Shown: positions 33,592 to 43,280, counted from the stretch's first letter. The stretch: DNA of 64,000 nt from Mesorhizobium_G sp050247155 (GCA_050247155.1 JBFWUS010000006.1:1-64000); one strand, 5' to 3'. Notes: a model not told the origin generated them from the letters alone. Translations and numbers: made by a program.

Positions 33592-34386
33592 ATGATTGAG
33601 GGCCGCGCTATCTCCATCTCGTTTGGCAGCAAGTCGATCGTCAACAATGTCGATTTCGCGGCGTATCCTGGCGAACTGACCGCGATTGTCGGCCCGAACG
33701 GTTCGGGCAAGACGACCCTGCTGCGGGCCCTATGTGGCGAATTGCCTTATCGCGGCCGCATCAGTTTCAACGGGCGCGATCTGTCCGCCATGTTGCCGAT
33801 CAGCCAAGCGAGCTTGCGTGCGGTGTTGCCGCAGGAAACAACCCTTTCCTTTCCGTTCACAGTCCGTGAGATCGTCAAGCTTGGGCTGATAGGAGGTTAT
33901 GCTGGAACGGAAAAGGAGTCCACGGAGGATCTGCCAGAACAGGCGTTAGCCGCCGTCGACCTGGCGGGCTTTGCCGGTCGGTTCTATCAAGAGCTGTCCG
34001 GTGGTGAACGACAGCGTGTGCAATTGGCCCGCGTTCTGTGCCAGGTGTGGTGCCCCGTGGTGGCTGGCCAACCACGCTACCTTTTGCTCGACGAACCGGT
34101 GTCCAGCCTCGATATCAAGCATCAGCTCACAATTATGAATATCGCGCGCGATTTTGCCCGCCGCGGCGGGGGCGTTGTTGCGATACTTCACGATCTGAAT
34201 CTCACTGCAATGTATGCGGACAAAGTGCTTGTCCTCCAGCAGGGACGCCACCTTGCTTTCGGCACGCCCGCCAGCATCCTCGACGACGATCTGATCCAAC
34301 GGGCCTTCAACTGCGGTCTTCGGGTCGGCGTGCTGCCGCGACATGGCACACCCTTTGTACTGCCCCAATCCGTTTGTGAGGGTTGA
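33592..34386 (+). CDS. hmuV: Heme ABC transporter ATPase
   Basis: 264 residues. Walker A GPNGSGKTTLL, Q-loop region RAVLPQETTLSFPF, signature LSGGERQRVQLARVL, Walker B YLLLDEPVSSLD and the switch His in VVAILHDLNLTAM. Drives HmuU. ATG 33592 follows hmuU by 11 bases. Last gene of the heme operon; no clear terminator follows. Confidence 0.95.
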   Translation: MIEGRAISISFGSKSIVNNVDFAAYPGELTAIVGPNGSGKTTLLRALCGELPYRGRISFNGRDLSAMLPISQASLRAVLPQETTLSFPFTVREIVKLGLIGGYAGTEKESTEDLPEQALAAVDLAGFAGRFYQELSGGERQRVQLARVLCQVWCPVVAGQPRYLLLDEPVSSLDIKHQLTIMNIARDFARRGGGVVAILHDLNLTAMYADKVLVLQQGRHLAFGTPASILDDDLIQRAFNCGLRVGVLPRHGTPFVLPQSVCEG

Positions 34387-34483
34387 TCCCCGCCGGCACG
34401 GGCGTCACAACGCAATGCAATCACATGCATTCCAGCATATGTGCCGGCAAACGTGCAAAAGTGCGGAAAGGCGCAAATTCTTC

Positions 34484-34499
34484 TTGCATACGTTTGCAA
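34484..34499. promoter_or_regulatory. LacI-type operator, copy 1 of the cluster
   Basis: TTGCATACGTTTGCAA, a palindrome with a central CG, about 100 bases before the binding-protein gene. A second copy is centred 22 bases away, two helical turns, so two dimers could sit side by side. The same motif appears at two other promoters of the cluster. Confidence 0.75.
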
Positions 34500-34505
34500 A
34501 ATGTG

Positions 34506-34521
34506 ATGCATACGTATTCAA
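34506..34521. promoter_or_regulatory. LacI-type operator, copy 2 of the cluster
   Basis: ATGCATACGTATTCAA, matching TTG-N-ATACGTAT-N-CAA except at one outer base. It lies 79 bases before the ABC binding-protein start, next to copy 1. Confidence 0.75.
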
Positions 34522-34600
34522 CCTAGATGAGAAGCGGCGAATGGGGCCGCCACAACCCGCCATGCGCGACAGCGCATGGTAACAGGAGGAACCGGGAACG

Positions 34601-35845
34601 ATGACAAAGTTTGGTCTACTTGCATCCACCACTTTCGTTGCAGCCACGCTGTTCGGCGCGACAATGGCTCTTGCCGAATGCGGCATTGAAAAGGGGTCTG
34701 TGCGCATTCTTGCAAATGACTTCGAGGCGCTGCGCCTAGTCATCAGCGAGGCGACGAAATGCGCCTCCGACTCGGTAAAGGTGACCAGCAACCAGACGAC
34801 CGAGCACAAGAACCTGCAGGTACCGGCCCTGAAGGTCAATCCGGCCGAATACACCGTCGCCGTAATTGCCAACAATTCGATCGTTCCGCTCCTTAACGAA
34901 GGGCTGATCCGTCCGCTCGACGATCTGGTCGCCAAGTATGGCCAGGATCTGGCACCAAACCAGCTTATCAAGAGCGACGGCAAGGTTGTGGCGATCGCCT
35001 TCATGGGCAACGGTCAGCATCTGATATATCGCAAGGACATCTTGGAGCAGGCCGGCGTACAGCCGCCCAAGACCTATGAAGAGGTGTTGGCCGCCGCCAA
35101 GGCCATCAAGGAAAAGGGTCTGATGGAATTCCCCTTTTCGGCTGGCGACAAGGCTGGTTGGTATCTCGCAGCAGAATTCGTGAACATGTACATGGGCTAT
35201 GGTGGCGAGTTCTTCCAGCCAGGGTCGGCCGCGCCGGCGATCAACAACGAAAAGGGCATCGCCACCCTCAACATGATGAAGTCGCTGACCGAGGTGATGA
35301 CGCCCGATTACATGACCTACGGTTCGGACGAGGTGAAAAAGGACCTGCAAGCCGGCAAGACCGCGATGGCCAATGCCTGGGGTTCGATGGCTGGCGGCAT
35401 GATCGATCCGAAGCAGACCGACCCGAAGATCGCGGAGAGCTTCGTGTTGACGGCAGCGCCCACGGTTGGCGGCGGCAATATTCCCGCTGCCGCGCTTTGG
35501 TGGGACGGCTTCACCATCGCCAAGAACATTTCCGACGACGATGCCGAAGCCTCGTTCCGCGCCATGGTTTATGGAAGCCGGCCGGAAGTCGGCCAACAGC
35601 ATCCGACCGTCGCGACCTGGTTGACAAAGGACTATGAGCCCGGCCCGGGCGCGGTCGGCGTGCTCGCCAACGCCAATACCGGCGCCAAGGCCTATCCGAT
35701 GCTGCCCTATATGGGCCTTCTCCACACCGCGCTCGGCGCGGAACTCGCAGAGTTCATGCAGGGTCGGGAAAGCGCGGAAGACGCGCTGAAAGATGTCGAG
35801 GCGGCCTACACCGCGTCGGCAAAAGAAGGTGGGTTCCTGAACTAG
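34601..35845 (+). CDS. ABC importer binding protein (family 1, CUT1-type)
   Basis: 414 residues with a signal peptide (KFGLLASTTFVAATLFGATM, cleaved near ALAEC). The sequence follows family-1 binding proteins: IIANDFEAL-like start, then AVIANNSIVPLLNEGLIRPL, FMGNGQHLIYRKDILEQAGV and KTYEEVLAAAKAIKEKGL. Two internal Trp-rich stretches probably bind the ligand. It captures a solute for the permeases and ATPase downstream. AGGAGG lies 12 bases before ATG 34601. Ligand unknown; carbohydrate or polyol is the family's usual type. Confidence 0.88.
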   Translation: MTKFGLLASTTFVAATLFGATMALAECGIEKGSVRILANDFEALRLVISEATKCASDSVKVTSNQTTEHKNLQVPALKVNPAEYTVAVIANNSIVPLLNEGLIRPLDDLVAKYGQDLAPNQLIKSDGKVVAIAFMGNGQHLIYRKDILEQAGVQPPKTYEEVLAAAKAIKEKGLMEFPFSAGDKAGWYLAAEFVNMYMGYGGEFFQPGSAAPAINNEKGIATLNMMKSLTEVMTPDYMTYGSDEVKKDLQAGKTAMANAWGSMAGGMIDPKQTDPKIAESFVLTAAPTVGGGNIPAAALWWDGFTIAKNISDDDAEASFRAMVYGSRPEVGQQHPTVATWLTKDYEPGPGAVGVLANANTGAKAYPMLPYMGLLHTALGAELAEFMQGRESAEDALKDVEAAYTASAKEGGFLN

Positions 35846-35960
35846 TCTCCCAAGACAGGAGCGTCGGCTCGACCGACGCTCCGACATTGGTCATGATCGC
35901 GACCCTCAACGCCGTCCTGTGGGCGTGGGGCTTGTTGCGCTCAACCTGCCGGAGAACGCC

Positions 35961-36989
35961 GTGCCACATCGCGCCTTTTTTGCCTTCATCCTACCGTCGC
36001 TGGCCGCGATGACGCTGTTCATCGCGCTGCCGATCATCTCGGTGGTTGTGCAATCCTTCTACATCCAGCACGAGCGTGTTGTCGCCGAGGTGGAAACTTG
36101 CTCCCCGTTCGGCGGCTGCACCAAGGAAATGCGCGTCGACGCGGCGGCCACCGAAAAGCTGCGGCAGGAAGAACCGCTAGGCCGTTTCAATGGACTCGGC
36201 ACCTATGTCGACCGCAACCATCTTGCCTTCGCGGAGATCGGCGAGATCCTGTCGAATAATAACGGTTTCCGCGATGTCGTCGGCCGCATCTACAATCTTC
36301 CCTTCTACAAGGCGCTGTCCTTCACGTTGACTCACACTTTTGTCGTGACGCCCTTCGCCATGCTGCTCGGGTTTTTGATCGCACTCGGCGTCAACGCGAT
36401 CCCGCCCTTCTACAAGGGACCGATCATTTTCTTTTCACTGCTACCGATGATCGTGACACCGTTGGTTGGCGCTTTGATCATCTACTGGATGGCGTCCTCT
36501 CAAGGCATTATCGGCGCATCGCTCCAGGCGCTGTTCAATGATCCGACGCTGTCGCTGAAATCGTCCGCGGTGCTGACCTGGATCATGCTGTTGGTCTACA
36601 GCATCTGGCACAATGCGCCGTTTTCCTTCGTCGTCTTTTACGCAGGCTTGCAGACGGTGCCGCAGGATACAATCGAATCGGCTATGGTCGACGGCGCCTC
36701 GCGCTGGGAGCGCATTCGCTTCGTCGTCATCCCGCATCTGATGCCGCTCGCCACCTTCGTTGCGCTGGTGCAGTTGATGGACAACTTCCGCGTCTTCGAG
36801 CCGATCGTCGGGTTCAGCGCGGAAGCCAACGCCACGTCGCTGTCCTGGGCGATTTTCAACGATCTGCGGGGCCAGGTGGATCAGCTTTTCGGTTCGGCCG
36901 CCGCGACGTCGATGCTGACCATCCTCGGCGTGATCATCCTTCTGTCGCCGGTGCTGCTGCGCACTTGGCGCGACTTTAACCGCAAATAG
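35961..36989 (+). CDS. ABC importer permease 1 (MalF-like)
   Basis: 342 residues from GTG 35961, chosen for GGAGAA just upstream; GTG 35919 would add 14 residues. Six helices, with a roughly 60-residue periplasmic insert after the first one (RVVAEVETCSPFGGCTKEMR) that carries two cysteines. EAA loop motif ESAMVDGASRWERIRFVVIP, the ATPase contact. Partner of the next permease. Confidence 0.88.
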   Translation: MPHRAFFAFILPSLAAMTLFIALPIISVVVQSFYIQHERVVAEVETCSPFGGCTKEMRVDAAATEKLRQEEPLGRFNGLGTYVDRNHLAFAEIGEILSNNNGFRDVVGRIYNLPFYKALSFTLTHTFVVTPFAMLLGFLIALGVNAIPPFYKGPIIFFSLLPMIVTPLVGALIIYWMASSQGIIGASLQALFNDPTLSLKSSAVLTWIMLLVYSIWHNAPFSFVVFYAGLQTVPQDTIESAMVDGASRWERIRFVVIPHLMPLATFVALVQLMDNFRVFEPIVGFSAEANATSLSWAIFNDLRGQVDQLFGSAAATSMLTILGVIILLSPVLLRTWRDFNRK

Positions 36990-37000
36990 GGGAGGCCGTG

Positions 37001-37882
37001 ATGACGCCGTCCGCACGTCCACAGCCGCCCGCGCTTCGGGCAGTTTCAATCGCCTTCGTCCTCGTCTGGGTGCTTCTCGCAGCTTTCCCGTTCATCTGGA
37101 CGGTCTGGGGTTCCTTCAAGGTCGAGCAGGACTTCTTTTCGCGCGACACCTGGTGGAACGCCATCGTCGGCACGCGCACGATCGCGCAGACCGGCGCCGC
37201 CTTCACCGGCGACGGCTACTACGGCGCCTGGATCACGCGCGACTTCCTCTCCTCGGTCATCAACACGCTGATCGTCACCGTCTCGGTTGTTATCATCTCG
37301 CTGACCTTCGGCACGCTTGGCGGTTATGCGCTCGCGCGCTCCGGCTACCGCTACACCTTCTGGATCCTGATCGCTGCGCTGGTGTTTCGAGCCATGCCGC
37401 ACATCACGCTGGTGTCGGGCTATCTGCTGCCGTTCTTCGAGATGAACATTTGGGGTTACCTGCCGACCGCCATCATCGTGTTGGTCGCCATCAACCAGCC
37501 TTTCACGCTGTGGATGCTGCATTCCTTCTTCCTGTCGATCCCGAAGGATCTCGACGAAAGCGCCATGGTGGACGGCTGTTCGCGCTTCCAGGCGTTCCGG
37601 CTCGTCGTGATTCCGGTCATGTGGCCGGGCGTCATCACCACCGGTCTGTTCTCATTCCTGCTGGCCTACAACGACTTCGCCGTGACGGCGATGCTGCTCT
37701 CGCAGCCGAACCAGACGATGGTGCCGAAGATCGCGAGTTTCCTCGGCAGCGTGCAGCAGGAAGGCAATGTCATGTTCGCGGTCGCGGCAGTCGTCTCGGC
37801 CACCGCGCCGCTGTTCCTGCTGGTCATGTTCTTCCAGCGTCAGATCGTCTCCGGCCTCACCGCCGGCGCAGTTAAGGGATAA
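37001..37882 (+). CDS. ABC importer permease 2 (MalG-like)
   Basis: 293 residues, ATG 37001 with GGAGG six bases upstream. Six helices beginning AVSIAFVLVWVLLAAFPFIW; EAA motif DESAMVDGCSRFQAFRLVVI. It forms the channel with permease 1. It lies 11 bases downstream of permease 1 and 6 bases before the ATPase gene. Confidence 0.9.
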   Translation: MTPSARPQPPALRAVSIAFVLVWVLLAAFPFIWTVWGSFKVEQDFFSRDTWWNAIVGTRTIAQTGAAFTGDGYYGAWITRDFLSSVINTLIVTVSVVIISLTFGTLGGYALARSGYRYTFWILIAALVFRAMPHITLVSGYLLPFFEMNIWGYLPTAIIVLVAINQPFTLWMLHSFFLSIPKDLDESAMVDGCSRFQAFRLVVIPVMWPGVITTGLFSFLLAYNDFAVTAMLLSQPNQTMVPKIASFLGSVQQEGNVMFAVAAVVSATAPLFLLVMFFQRQIVSGLTAGAVKG

Positions 37883-37888
37883 CCCGCC

Positions 37889-38950
37889 ATGGCCGAGATC
37901 CGCCTCAAGAACGTGTCGAAGCGCTGGCACAATTTCGTCGGCGTCGACAATTTCAACCTCGACATCGCCGACCAGGAATTTCTCGTCCTGCTCGGACCGT
38001 CAGGCTGCGGCAAGACCACGACCATGCGCATGATCGCGGGCTTGGAGGATATAACTGACGGCGAGATCTGGCTCGGCGACCGGCTGGTCAACAAGCTCGA
38101 GCCGAAGGACCGCGATATCTCCATGGTGTTTCAGAGCTACGGTCTCTACCCGAATATGAGCGTCTACGAGAACATCCGGTTTCCGTTGCGCGTCCGCAAA
38201 GTGCCGAAGGAATTGCACCACGAGAAGGTAATGCAGGCGGCCAAGATGGTCGAGCTGATGGACTTCCTGGAGCGCCGGCCGGCTGCGTTGTCCGGCGGCC
38301 AGCGCCAGCGTGTCGCGCTCGGCCGCGCCATCGTGCGCCAGCCGACAGCCTTCCTGATGGACGAACCGCTGTCGAATCTCGACGCAAAGCTGCGGGTGTC
38401 GACCCGCGCGCAGATCAAGAATCTGCAGCACACGCTGAAGGTGACGACGATCTACGTCACTCACGACCAGATCGAGGCGATGACGCTGGCCGATCGTGTC
38501 GTCGTCATGAACAAGGGAGTGGTGCAGCAGGTCGGCACGCCGACAGAAATCTACGACAATCCGGCCAATACTTTTGTGGCCTCCTTCATCGGCTCGCCGG
38601 CGATGAATCTTGTCGACGGCGACATTCAGGATGGGGCGTTCAAGGCGCAGGGCGTCGAGATTAAAGGCCTCCCAAAAAATGTTCGAGGGCCGGTGACGCT
38701 CGGTTTTCGCGCCGAGGATGCCACGCTCGTTTCCGAAGGCGGCCAGCTTGGAGCTAACATCTATTCGATGGAATTGCTCGGCGAGGCAACCATGGCCAGC
38801 TTCAAGATCGGCGACCAACTCGTCTCGATCAAATCCGGCAAGGAGTATCGCGCCGAGATCGGCGACGTTGTGCACGCAAAAATCCCGGCATCGATCTGTC
38901 ATCTCTTCGACGCCAAGACCGGCGCACGCCTGGCGCGGCTGCCGAATTGA
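37889..38950 (+). CDS. ABC importer ATPase (MalK/UgpC type)
   Basis: 353 residues. Walker A GPSGCGKTTTMRMIAG, Q-loop MVFQSYGLYPNMSVYEN, signature LSGGQRQRVALGRAIV, Walker B FLMDEPLSNLDAKLR, switch His in YVTHDQIEAMTLADR, and a C-terminal TOBE/MalK-like regulatory domain (about 240-353). Energises the importer. Completes a standard CUT1 set with the preceding three genes. Confidence 0.95.
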   Translation: MAEIRLKNVSKRWHNFVGVDNFNLDIADQEFLVLLGPSGCGKTTTMRMIAGLEDITDGEIWLGDRLVNKLEPKDRDISMVFQSYGLYPNMSVYENIRFPLRVRKVPKELHHEKVMQAAKMVELMDFLERRPAALSGGQRQRVALGRAIVRQPTAFLMDEPLSNLDAKLRVSTRAQIKNLQHTLKVTTIYVTHDQIEAMTLADRVVVMNKGVVQQVGTPTEIYDNPANTFVASFIGSPAMNLVDGDIQDGAFKAQGVEIKGLPKNVRGPVTLGFRAEDATLVSEGGQLGANIYSMELLGEATMASFKIGDQLVSIKSGKEYRAEIGDVVHAKIPASICHLFDAKTGARLARLPN

Positions 38951-38978
38951 ACACATGAATGGAATTGGATCCGGAAGA

Positions 38979-40289
38979 ATGACCATCACCTATCTAAAGC
39001 GCGGCAAGCCGGAAGCGGAGCGGTCGGAAGACGACGCCAAGGTGCGCGCGATTGTCGAAACGACACTGAAGGACATCGAGACGCGCGGCGACGCGGCGGT
39101 ACGCGAGCTGTCGGAAAAGTTCGATAAATTCTCGCCACCGTCCTTCCTGCTGACCAAGTCGGAGATCGAAGCGGCGATGGGCAAAGTGTCGACGCGCGAC
39201 ATGGAAGATATCGACTTCGCGCAGACGCAAATCCGACGCTTCGCCGAAGCACAGCGCGCCTCGATGAAGGATATCGAGATCGAAACGCTACCCGGCGTCA
39301 TCCTCGGCCACAAGAACATCCCCGTGCAGTCGGTCGGTTGCTATGTGCCGGGCGGCAAGTTCCCGATGGTTGCGTCGGCACACATGTCCGTGCTGACGGC
39401 GTCGGTTGCCGGCGTGCCGCGCATCGTCGCATCCGCGCCACCACAGAAGGGCGAACCGCATCCAGCGATCGTGGCGGCCATGCACAAGGCGGGCGCGCAC
39501 GAAATCTACGTGCTCGGCGGCATGCAGGCGGTGGGCGCGATGGCGCTCGGTACCGAAACGATCAAGCCGGTCGACATGCTGGTCGGTCCGGGCAACGCCT
39601 TCGTCGCGGAAGCCAAGCGCCAGCTCTACGGCCGCGTCGGCATCGATCTCTTCGCTGGGCCGACCGAGACGATGGTCATTGCCGACGACACCGTCGATGC
39701 GGAAATGTGCGCGACCGACCTGCTCGGGCAAGCGGAGCACGGCTACAACTCGCCTGCCGTGCTGGTGACCAATTCCGAAAAACTGGCGAAGCAGACGCTG
39801 GCGGAGATCGACCGTATCCTGGCGATCCTGCCGACCGCAGAAACCGCCCGCACCTCCTGGCGAGACTATGGCGAGGTTATCGTCTGTTCGACCTATGAGG
39901 AGATGCTCGACATCGCTAACGACATCGCCTCCGAACATGTGCAGGTGATGACGGATCGCGACGACTGGTTCCTGGAAAACATGCATTCTTACGGTGCGCT
40001 GTTTCTCGGGCCGCGCACCAATGTCGCCAATGGCGACAAGGTGATTGGCACTAACCACACGCTTCCGACCAAGAAGGCCGGGCGCTACACAGGCGGGCTT
40101 TGGGTCGGCAAGTTCCTGAAGACGCATTCCTACCAGAAGGTGCTTACCGACGAAGCTGCGGCCGAAATCGGCGCTTGTTGTTCGCGGCTCTGCATGCTCG
40201 AAGGTTTTGTCGGCCATGCCGAGCAGGCCAATCTTAGGGTGCGCCGCTACGGTGGGAAGAATGTGGGCTACGGGCAAGCGGCGGCTTGA
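38979..40289 (+). CDS. Histidinol-dehydrogenase paralogue 1 (HpsN-like)
   Basis: 436 residues. All catalytic residues of the HisD fold are there: zinc ligands Gln251, His254 (GQAEHGYNS), Asp353, His413; base pair Glu319-His320 (ASEHVQV). NAD-dependent oxidation of an alcohol to an acid in two steps is the family reaction. There are no his genes around, so it is not for histidine synthesis. The closest known function is sulfopropanediol dehydrogenase (HpsN), which makes sulfolactate, but no sulfolactate lyase is nearby. It follows the ABC ATPase by 28 bases. ATG 38955 is an alternative start. Confidence 0.85.
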   Translation: MTITYLKRGKPEAERSEDDAKVRAIVETTLKDIETRGDAAVRELSEKFDKFSPPSFLLTKSEIEAAMGKVSTRDMEDIDFAQTQIRRFAEAQRASMKDIEIETLPGVILGHKNIPVQSVGCYVPGGKFPMVASAHMSVLTASVAGVPRIVASAPPQKGEPHPAIVAAMHKAGAHEIYVLGGMQAVGAMALGTETIKPVDMLVGPGNAFVAEAKRQLYGRVGIDLFAGPTETMVIADDTVDAEMCATDLLGQAEHGYNSPAVLVTNSEKLAKQTLAEIDRILAILPTAETARTSWRDYGEVIVCSTYEEMLDIANDIASEHVQVMTDRDDWFLENMHSYGALFLGPRTNVANGDKVIGTNHTLPTKKAGRYTGGLWVGKFLKTHSYQKVLTDEAAAEIGACCSRLCMLEGFVGHAEQANLRVRRYGGKNVGYGQAAA

Positions 40290-40309
40290 GAACTATGTCG
40301 AGCTGCAAT

Positions 40310-40400
40310 ACCCCCACCCCTAACCCCTCCCCGCAAGGGGGAGAGGGACTTGGCGGCAACGCTGGCGAATCCCACTCCCCCCTTGCGGGGAGGGGGTATT
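40310..40400. repeat. C-rich palindromic repeat, copy 4 (variant)
   Basis: ATACCCCCACCCCTAACCCC ... CCCCTTGCGGGGAGGGGGTA. The arms carry the core CCCGCAAGGGGG instead of CCCTTGAGGGGG, so it is a sister subfamily. It splits the first dehydrogenase from the short-chain dehydrogenase in the catabolic cluster. Confidence 0.8.
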
Positions 40401-40423
40401 CTGATCGCCAGGGTTTGCACCAA

Positions 40424-41188
40424 ATGATCCTCCCGCGCACGCCCTCCGCTCGTCTTGATGTCCGCCGCGCGCTGGTCGCCGGCGCGTCGTCGGGCATCGG
40501 GCTGGGTTGCGCAGTTGCGCTGGCCGAGGCGGGTGCGCATGTCGTCATGGCCGCCCGCTCGGCCGACAAGCTTGCCGACGCGGTTCGCCAAATCGCCTCT
40601 GCCGGCTTCTCCGCCGAAGCGCTCGCACTCGACATCGCCGATGTCGAGGCGACGGAACATGCCGTCTCCGCGCACGGACCATTTGACGTCCTGGTCAACA
40701 GCGCCGGATTTGCCAAACATAGCCCTGCTGTCGCCACCACGACGGACGATTTCGATGCCGTTTTCGACATCAACGTGCGCGGCGCCTATTTCCTCACCCG
40801 CGCCGTCGCCCGCGGCCTGATCGCAGCGCAAAAGCCGGGATCGCTGATCAATATCTCGTCTCAGATGGGCCATGTCGGCGGCGTCGACCGCGCGGTCTAT
40901 TGCGCGACGAAGCATGCCGTCGAAGGTTTCACCAAGGCGATGGCAATCGAATGGGGACCGGCAGGCATCCGCGTCAACACCATCTGCCCGACCTTCATCG
41001 AGACCCCGCTGACGGCCCAGACCTTCGCTCAACCCGAGCGTGCGCGGTGGATAAAGGAGAAAATCAAGCTCGGCCGCGTTGGGCGGGTGGAAGACATCAT
41101 GGCGGCAGTCGCCTATCTTGCCTCGGATCAAGCAGCGATGGTGACCGGAACCGCGCTGATGGTCGACGGGGGATGGACGGCCGACTGA
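40424..41188 (+). CDS. Short-chain dehydrogenase/reductase (SDR)
   Basis: 254 residues from ATG 40424, after the repeat. Cofactor motif VAGASSGIGLGCAVAL, NSAG (VLVNSAGFAKH), catalytic Ser in INISSQMGHVGG and YxxxK in YCATKHAVEG, ending TGTALMVDGGW. It oxidises or reduces an alcohol/ketone with NAD(P). The start in the longer frame lies in the repeat and is rejected. Stop and LacI start overlap (ATGA), so the two are coupled. Confidence 0.92.
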   Translation: MILPRTPSARLDVRRALVAGASSGIGLGCAVALAEAGAHVVMAARSADKLADAVRQIASAGFSAEALALDIADVEATEHAVSAHGPFDVLVNSAGFAKHSPAVATTTDDFDAVFDINVRGAYFLTRAVARGLIAAQKPGSLINISSQMGHVGGVDRAVYCATKHAVEGFTKAMAIEWGPAGIRVNTICPTFIETPLTAQTFAQPERARWIKEKIKLGRVGRVEDIMAAVAYLASDQAAMVTGTALMVDGGWTAD

Positions 41189-42225
41189 TGAAAAACGAAA
41201 AGGTCACATCGCTGGATGTCGCTAAGCTGGCCGGTGTCAGCCAATCGGCGGTATCGCGCTTTTTCACCCCGGGTACCTCGGTGTCGAAAAAGACGGCGGA
41301 TAAGGTGAAGAAGGCGGCCGACGAACTCGGCTACAGGCCCAACATCATCGCCCGCTCGCTGATCACCGGCCAGAGCCGCATCATCGGCCTCGTCGTCGCT
41401 TATCTCGAGAACTACTTCTATCCTGAGGTCGTCGAGCGCCTGTCCAAGGCGTTGCAGGACCAAGGCTACCATGTGCTGGTGTTTATCTCGTCGCTGGCCG
41501 CCGAGAATGTCGACCAGATCACGCAGGAGATTCTCGACTATCAGGTCGACGGCATCGTGCTCGCTTCCGCCAATATGTCGTCGGAACTCGCCGCGCGTTG
41601 TCATGCTTCTGGCGTGCCGATCGTGCTGTTCAATCGTCTGCAGGACGATGAGCGCCTTTCGGCGGTGACGTCGGACAACCGGGCCGGCGGTCGCCAACTG
41701 GCCGAGTTTCTCGTATCGCTTGGTCACAAGCGCTTCGGCTACATCGCAGGTTTCGAAGGCGCCTCGACGCAACGCGACCGCGAGCTTGGATTTCGCGAGG
41801 GCCTGCATGCGGCCGGCCATAGACTGGACAAGCGCGAGGTCGGCAATTTCCGCTACGAGGAAGCGCAGGCGGCGGCGCGCAAAATGTTTGCCGATGCTAA
41901 CAGTCGACCCGAAGCCGTCTTCGTCTGCAACGACCATATGGCCTTCGCGGTGATGGACGTGCTGCGCTTCGAGCTCGGACTGCGCGTTCCCGAAGATGTC
42001 GCGGTCGTCGGTTTCGACGACGTGCCGCCGGCAAAATGGCCGGCCTACAACCTCACCACCATTCGGCAGAATGTCGATGCGATGGTGACGGAAACCGTCG
42101 AGACACTTTTCGCCAAGATTGGCGACAGGAGTGCGCCGGCGCGCCGCATCGTGCTCGACGGCGAACTGGTCATGCGTGGTTCGACGCGCGCCGTTGGAGC
42201 TTCAACCCAGCCGAAGGATCGCTAG
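41188..42225 (+). CDS. LacI-family regulator of the catabolic cluster
   Basis: 345 residues. N-terminal HTH VTSLDVAKLAGVSQSAVSRF, hinge helix ARSLITGQSRIIGLVV, then a periplasmic-binding-like effector domain (DFVQVDGIVL-like strand, YIAGFEGASTQRDRELGF, VVGFDDVPPAKWPAYNLTTI). Four palindromes with central CG near the cluster promoters (34484, 34506, 42278, 46423) are the likely targets. Effector unknown, probably the transported compound or an intermediate. Confidence 0.93.
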   Translation: MKNEKVTSLDVAKLAGVSQSAVSRFFTPGTSVSKKTADKVKKAADELGYRPNIIARSLITGQSRIIGLVVAYLENYFYPEVVERLSKALQDQGYHVLVFISSLAAENVDQITQEILDYQVDGIVLASANMSSELAARCHASGVPIVLFNRLQDDERLSAVTSDNRAGGRQLAEFLVSLGHKRFGYIAGFEGASTQRDRELGFREGLHAAGHRLDKREVGNFRYEEAQAAARKMFADANSRPEAVFVCNDHMAFAVMDVLRFELGLRVPEDVAVVGFDDVPPAKWPAYNLTTIRQNVDAMVTETVETLFAKIGDRSAPARRIVLDGELVMRGSTRAVGASTQPKDR

Positions 42226-42277
42226 GCAGCATCGCCCTGTGCCACTTGGGCACGGTCAAACTCACGCAAAAGAAATT

Positions 42278-42293
42278 TTGCATACGTATGAAA
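42278..42293. promoter_or_regulatory. LacI-type operator, copy 3 of the cluster
   Basis: TTGCATACGTATGAAA, sharing 14 of 16 bases with the copy at 46423. It lies directly in front of the cupin gene and covers an ATG at 42288 that is in frame with it, so the true start is more likely ATG 42303. Confidence 0.7.
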
Positions 42294-42302
42294 GGTAAGA
42301 AA

Positions 42303-43280
42303 ATGGACGTCACAGTCACCCAGAAGCAGATGGAAAGCCGCATCGTGCGTTACGGCGAGTTGAAGCCATGCCGCACCGCCTTCATCGACGCCCATACGCC
42401 AGGCTCGAACCAGAAGGAGAACTTTACAATCATCGGCGGCGGTGTCTCGGAAAGCCCCGACCAGCACGTCCACATCAAGGAGACGCCGGGTTTCAACATC
42501 GGCGCGGCCGGCCAGCCGCCGAAGTGCCGCAACTCGTTGCACTCGCACCGCACCGCGGAAGTCTTCTTCGTGCTGAAGGGCCGCTGGCGCTTTTTCTGGG
42601 GCCGCTGGGGCAGGGCCGGCGAAGTGGTGCTTCAAGAAGGCGACATCTTCAACATCCCGACCGGCATTTTTCGTGGCTTCGAAAATATCGGTACCGACTA
42701 CGGGATGATCATGGCGATCCTCGGCGGCGACGATGCCGGCGGTGGCGTGATCTGGGCGCCGCAGGTAATCGAGGACGCCAAGGACCATGGGTTGGTGCTG
42801 GGCGAAAACGGCAAGCTTTACGACAGCAAGAAGGGCCAATCGCTGCCAGAAGGCGTGAAACCGATGCCTTTGCTGACGGACGAGGAGTTGAAAGCGTTCC
42901 CCGAAACCGACGTCAAGGAAGTCGTCCGTGACTACGTCGCGCGTTATTGGGACTTGATGGCGCTGGCCGGCAAGGAGCCTGCGAAGGTCATCGGCGAGAA
43001 TGCCTTGCTCGTTGACAAACCCGGCTTCGATGTCGAGTTCCTGACACGCGGGTCGATCCCGGAAACGCCTTATGCCATCAACAAGCACGAGGTGCTGATG
43101 GTGATGCGGGGCCACTGGAAACTCGGCTGGGAGGCCGGCGAGTCGATCCTCGCGCCCGGCGACACCTGCGCCGTCCCGCCGGGTCTCAGGCATAGCCTTG
43201 TGCCTTCGATGACCGGCGAAGCCAGCCTCTATCGCGTGGTGACTACCGACGATAAGGCTGGTCCGACGTGGAAGGGATAG
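42303..43280 (+). CDS. Double-cupin protein
   Basis: 325 residues from ATG 42303 (AAAGG in front). Two cupin domains: first with LHSHRTAEVFFVLKGRWRFF and GDIFNIPTGIFRGFENIG (about 78-125), second with INKHEVLMVMRGHWKLGW and GDTCAVPPGLRHSLVPS. Metal-type His residues are seen mostly in the first one (SHRTAE); the second has only part of the set. An isomerase, lyase or dioxygenase is possible. First gene after operator 3, followed by the amidase pair. Confidence 0.8.
   Translation: MDVTVTQKQMESRIVRYGELKPCRTAFIDAHTPGSNQKENFTIIGGGVSESPDQHVHIKETPGFNIGAAGQPPKCRNSLHSHRTAEVFFVLKGRWRFFWGRWGRAGEVVLQEGDIFNIPTGIFRGFENIGTDYGMIMAILGGDDAGGGVIWAPQVIEDAKDHGLVLGENGKLYDSKKGQSLPEGVKPMPLLTDEELKAFPETDVKEVVRDYVARYWDLMALAGKEPAKVIGENALLVDKPGFDVEFLTRGSIPETPYAINKHEVLMVMRGHWKLGWEAGESILAPGDTCAVPPGLRHSLVPSMTGEASLYRVVTTDDKAGPTWKG

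Noticed and set aside
34446..34461. A possible fifth LacI operator (GGCAAACGTGCAAAAG)
   Set aside because: Too many mismatches to the palindrome, though it lies near the two good copies.
38979..40289. True histidinol dehydrogenase (hisD) for histidine synthesis
   Set aside because: No his operon neighbours; it is linked to a sugar-type importer and a LacI regulator, and a second paralogue is in the same regulon.
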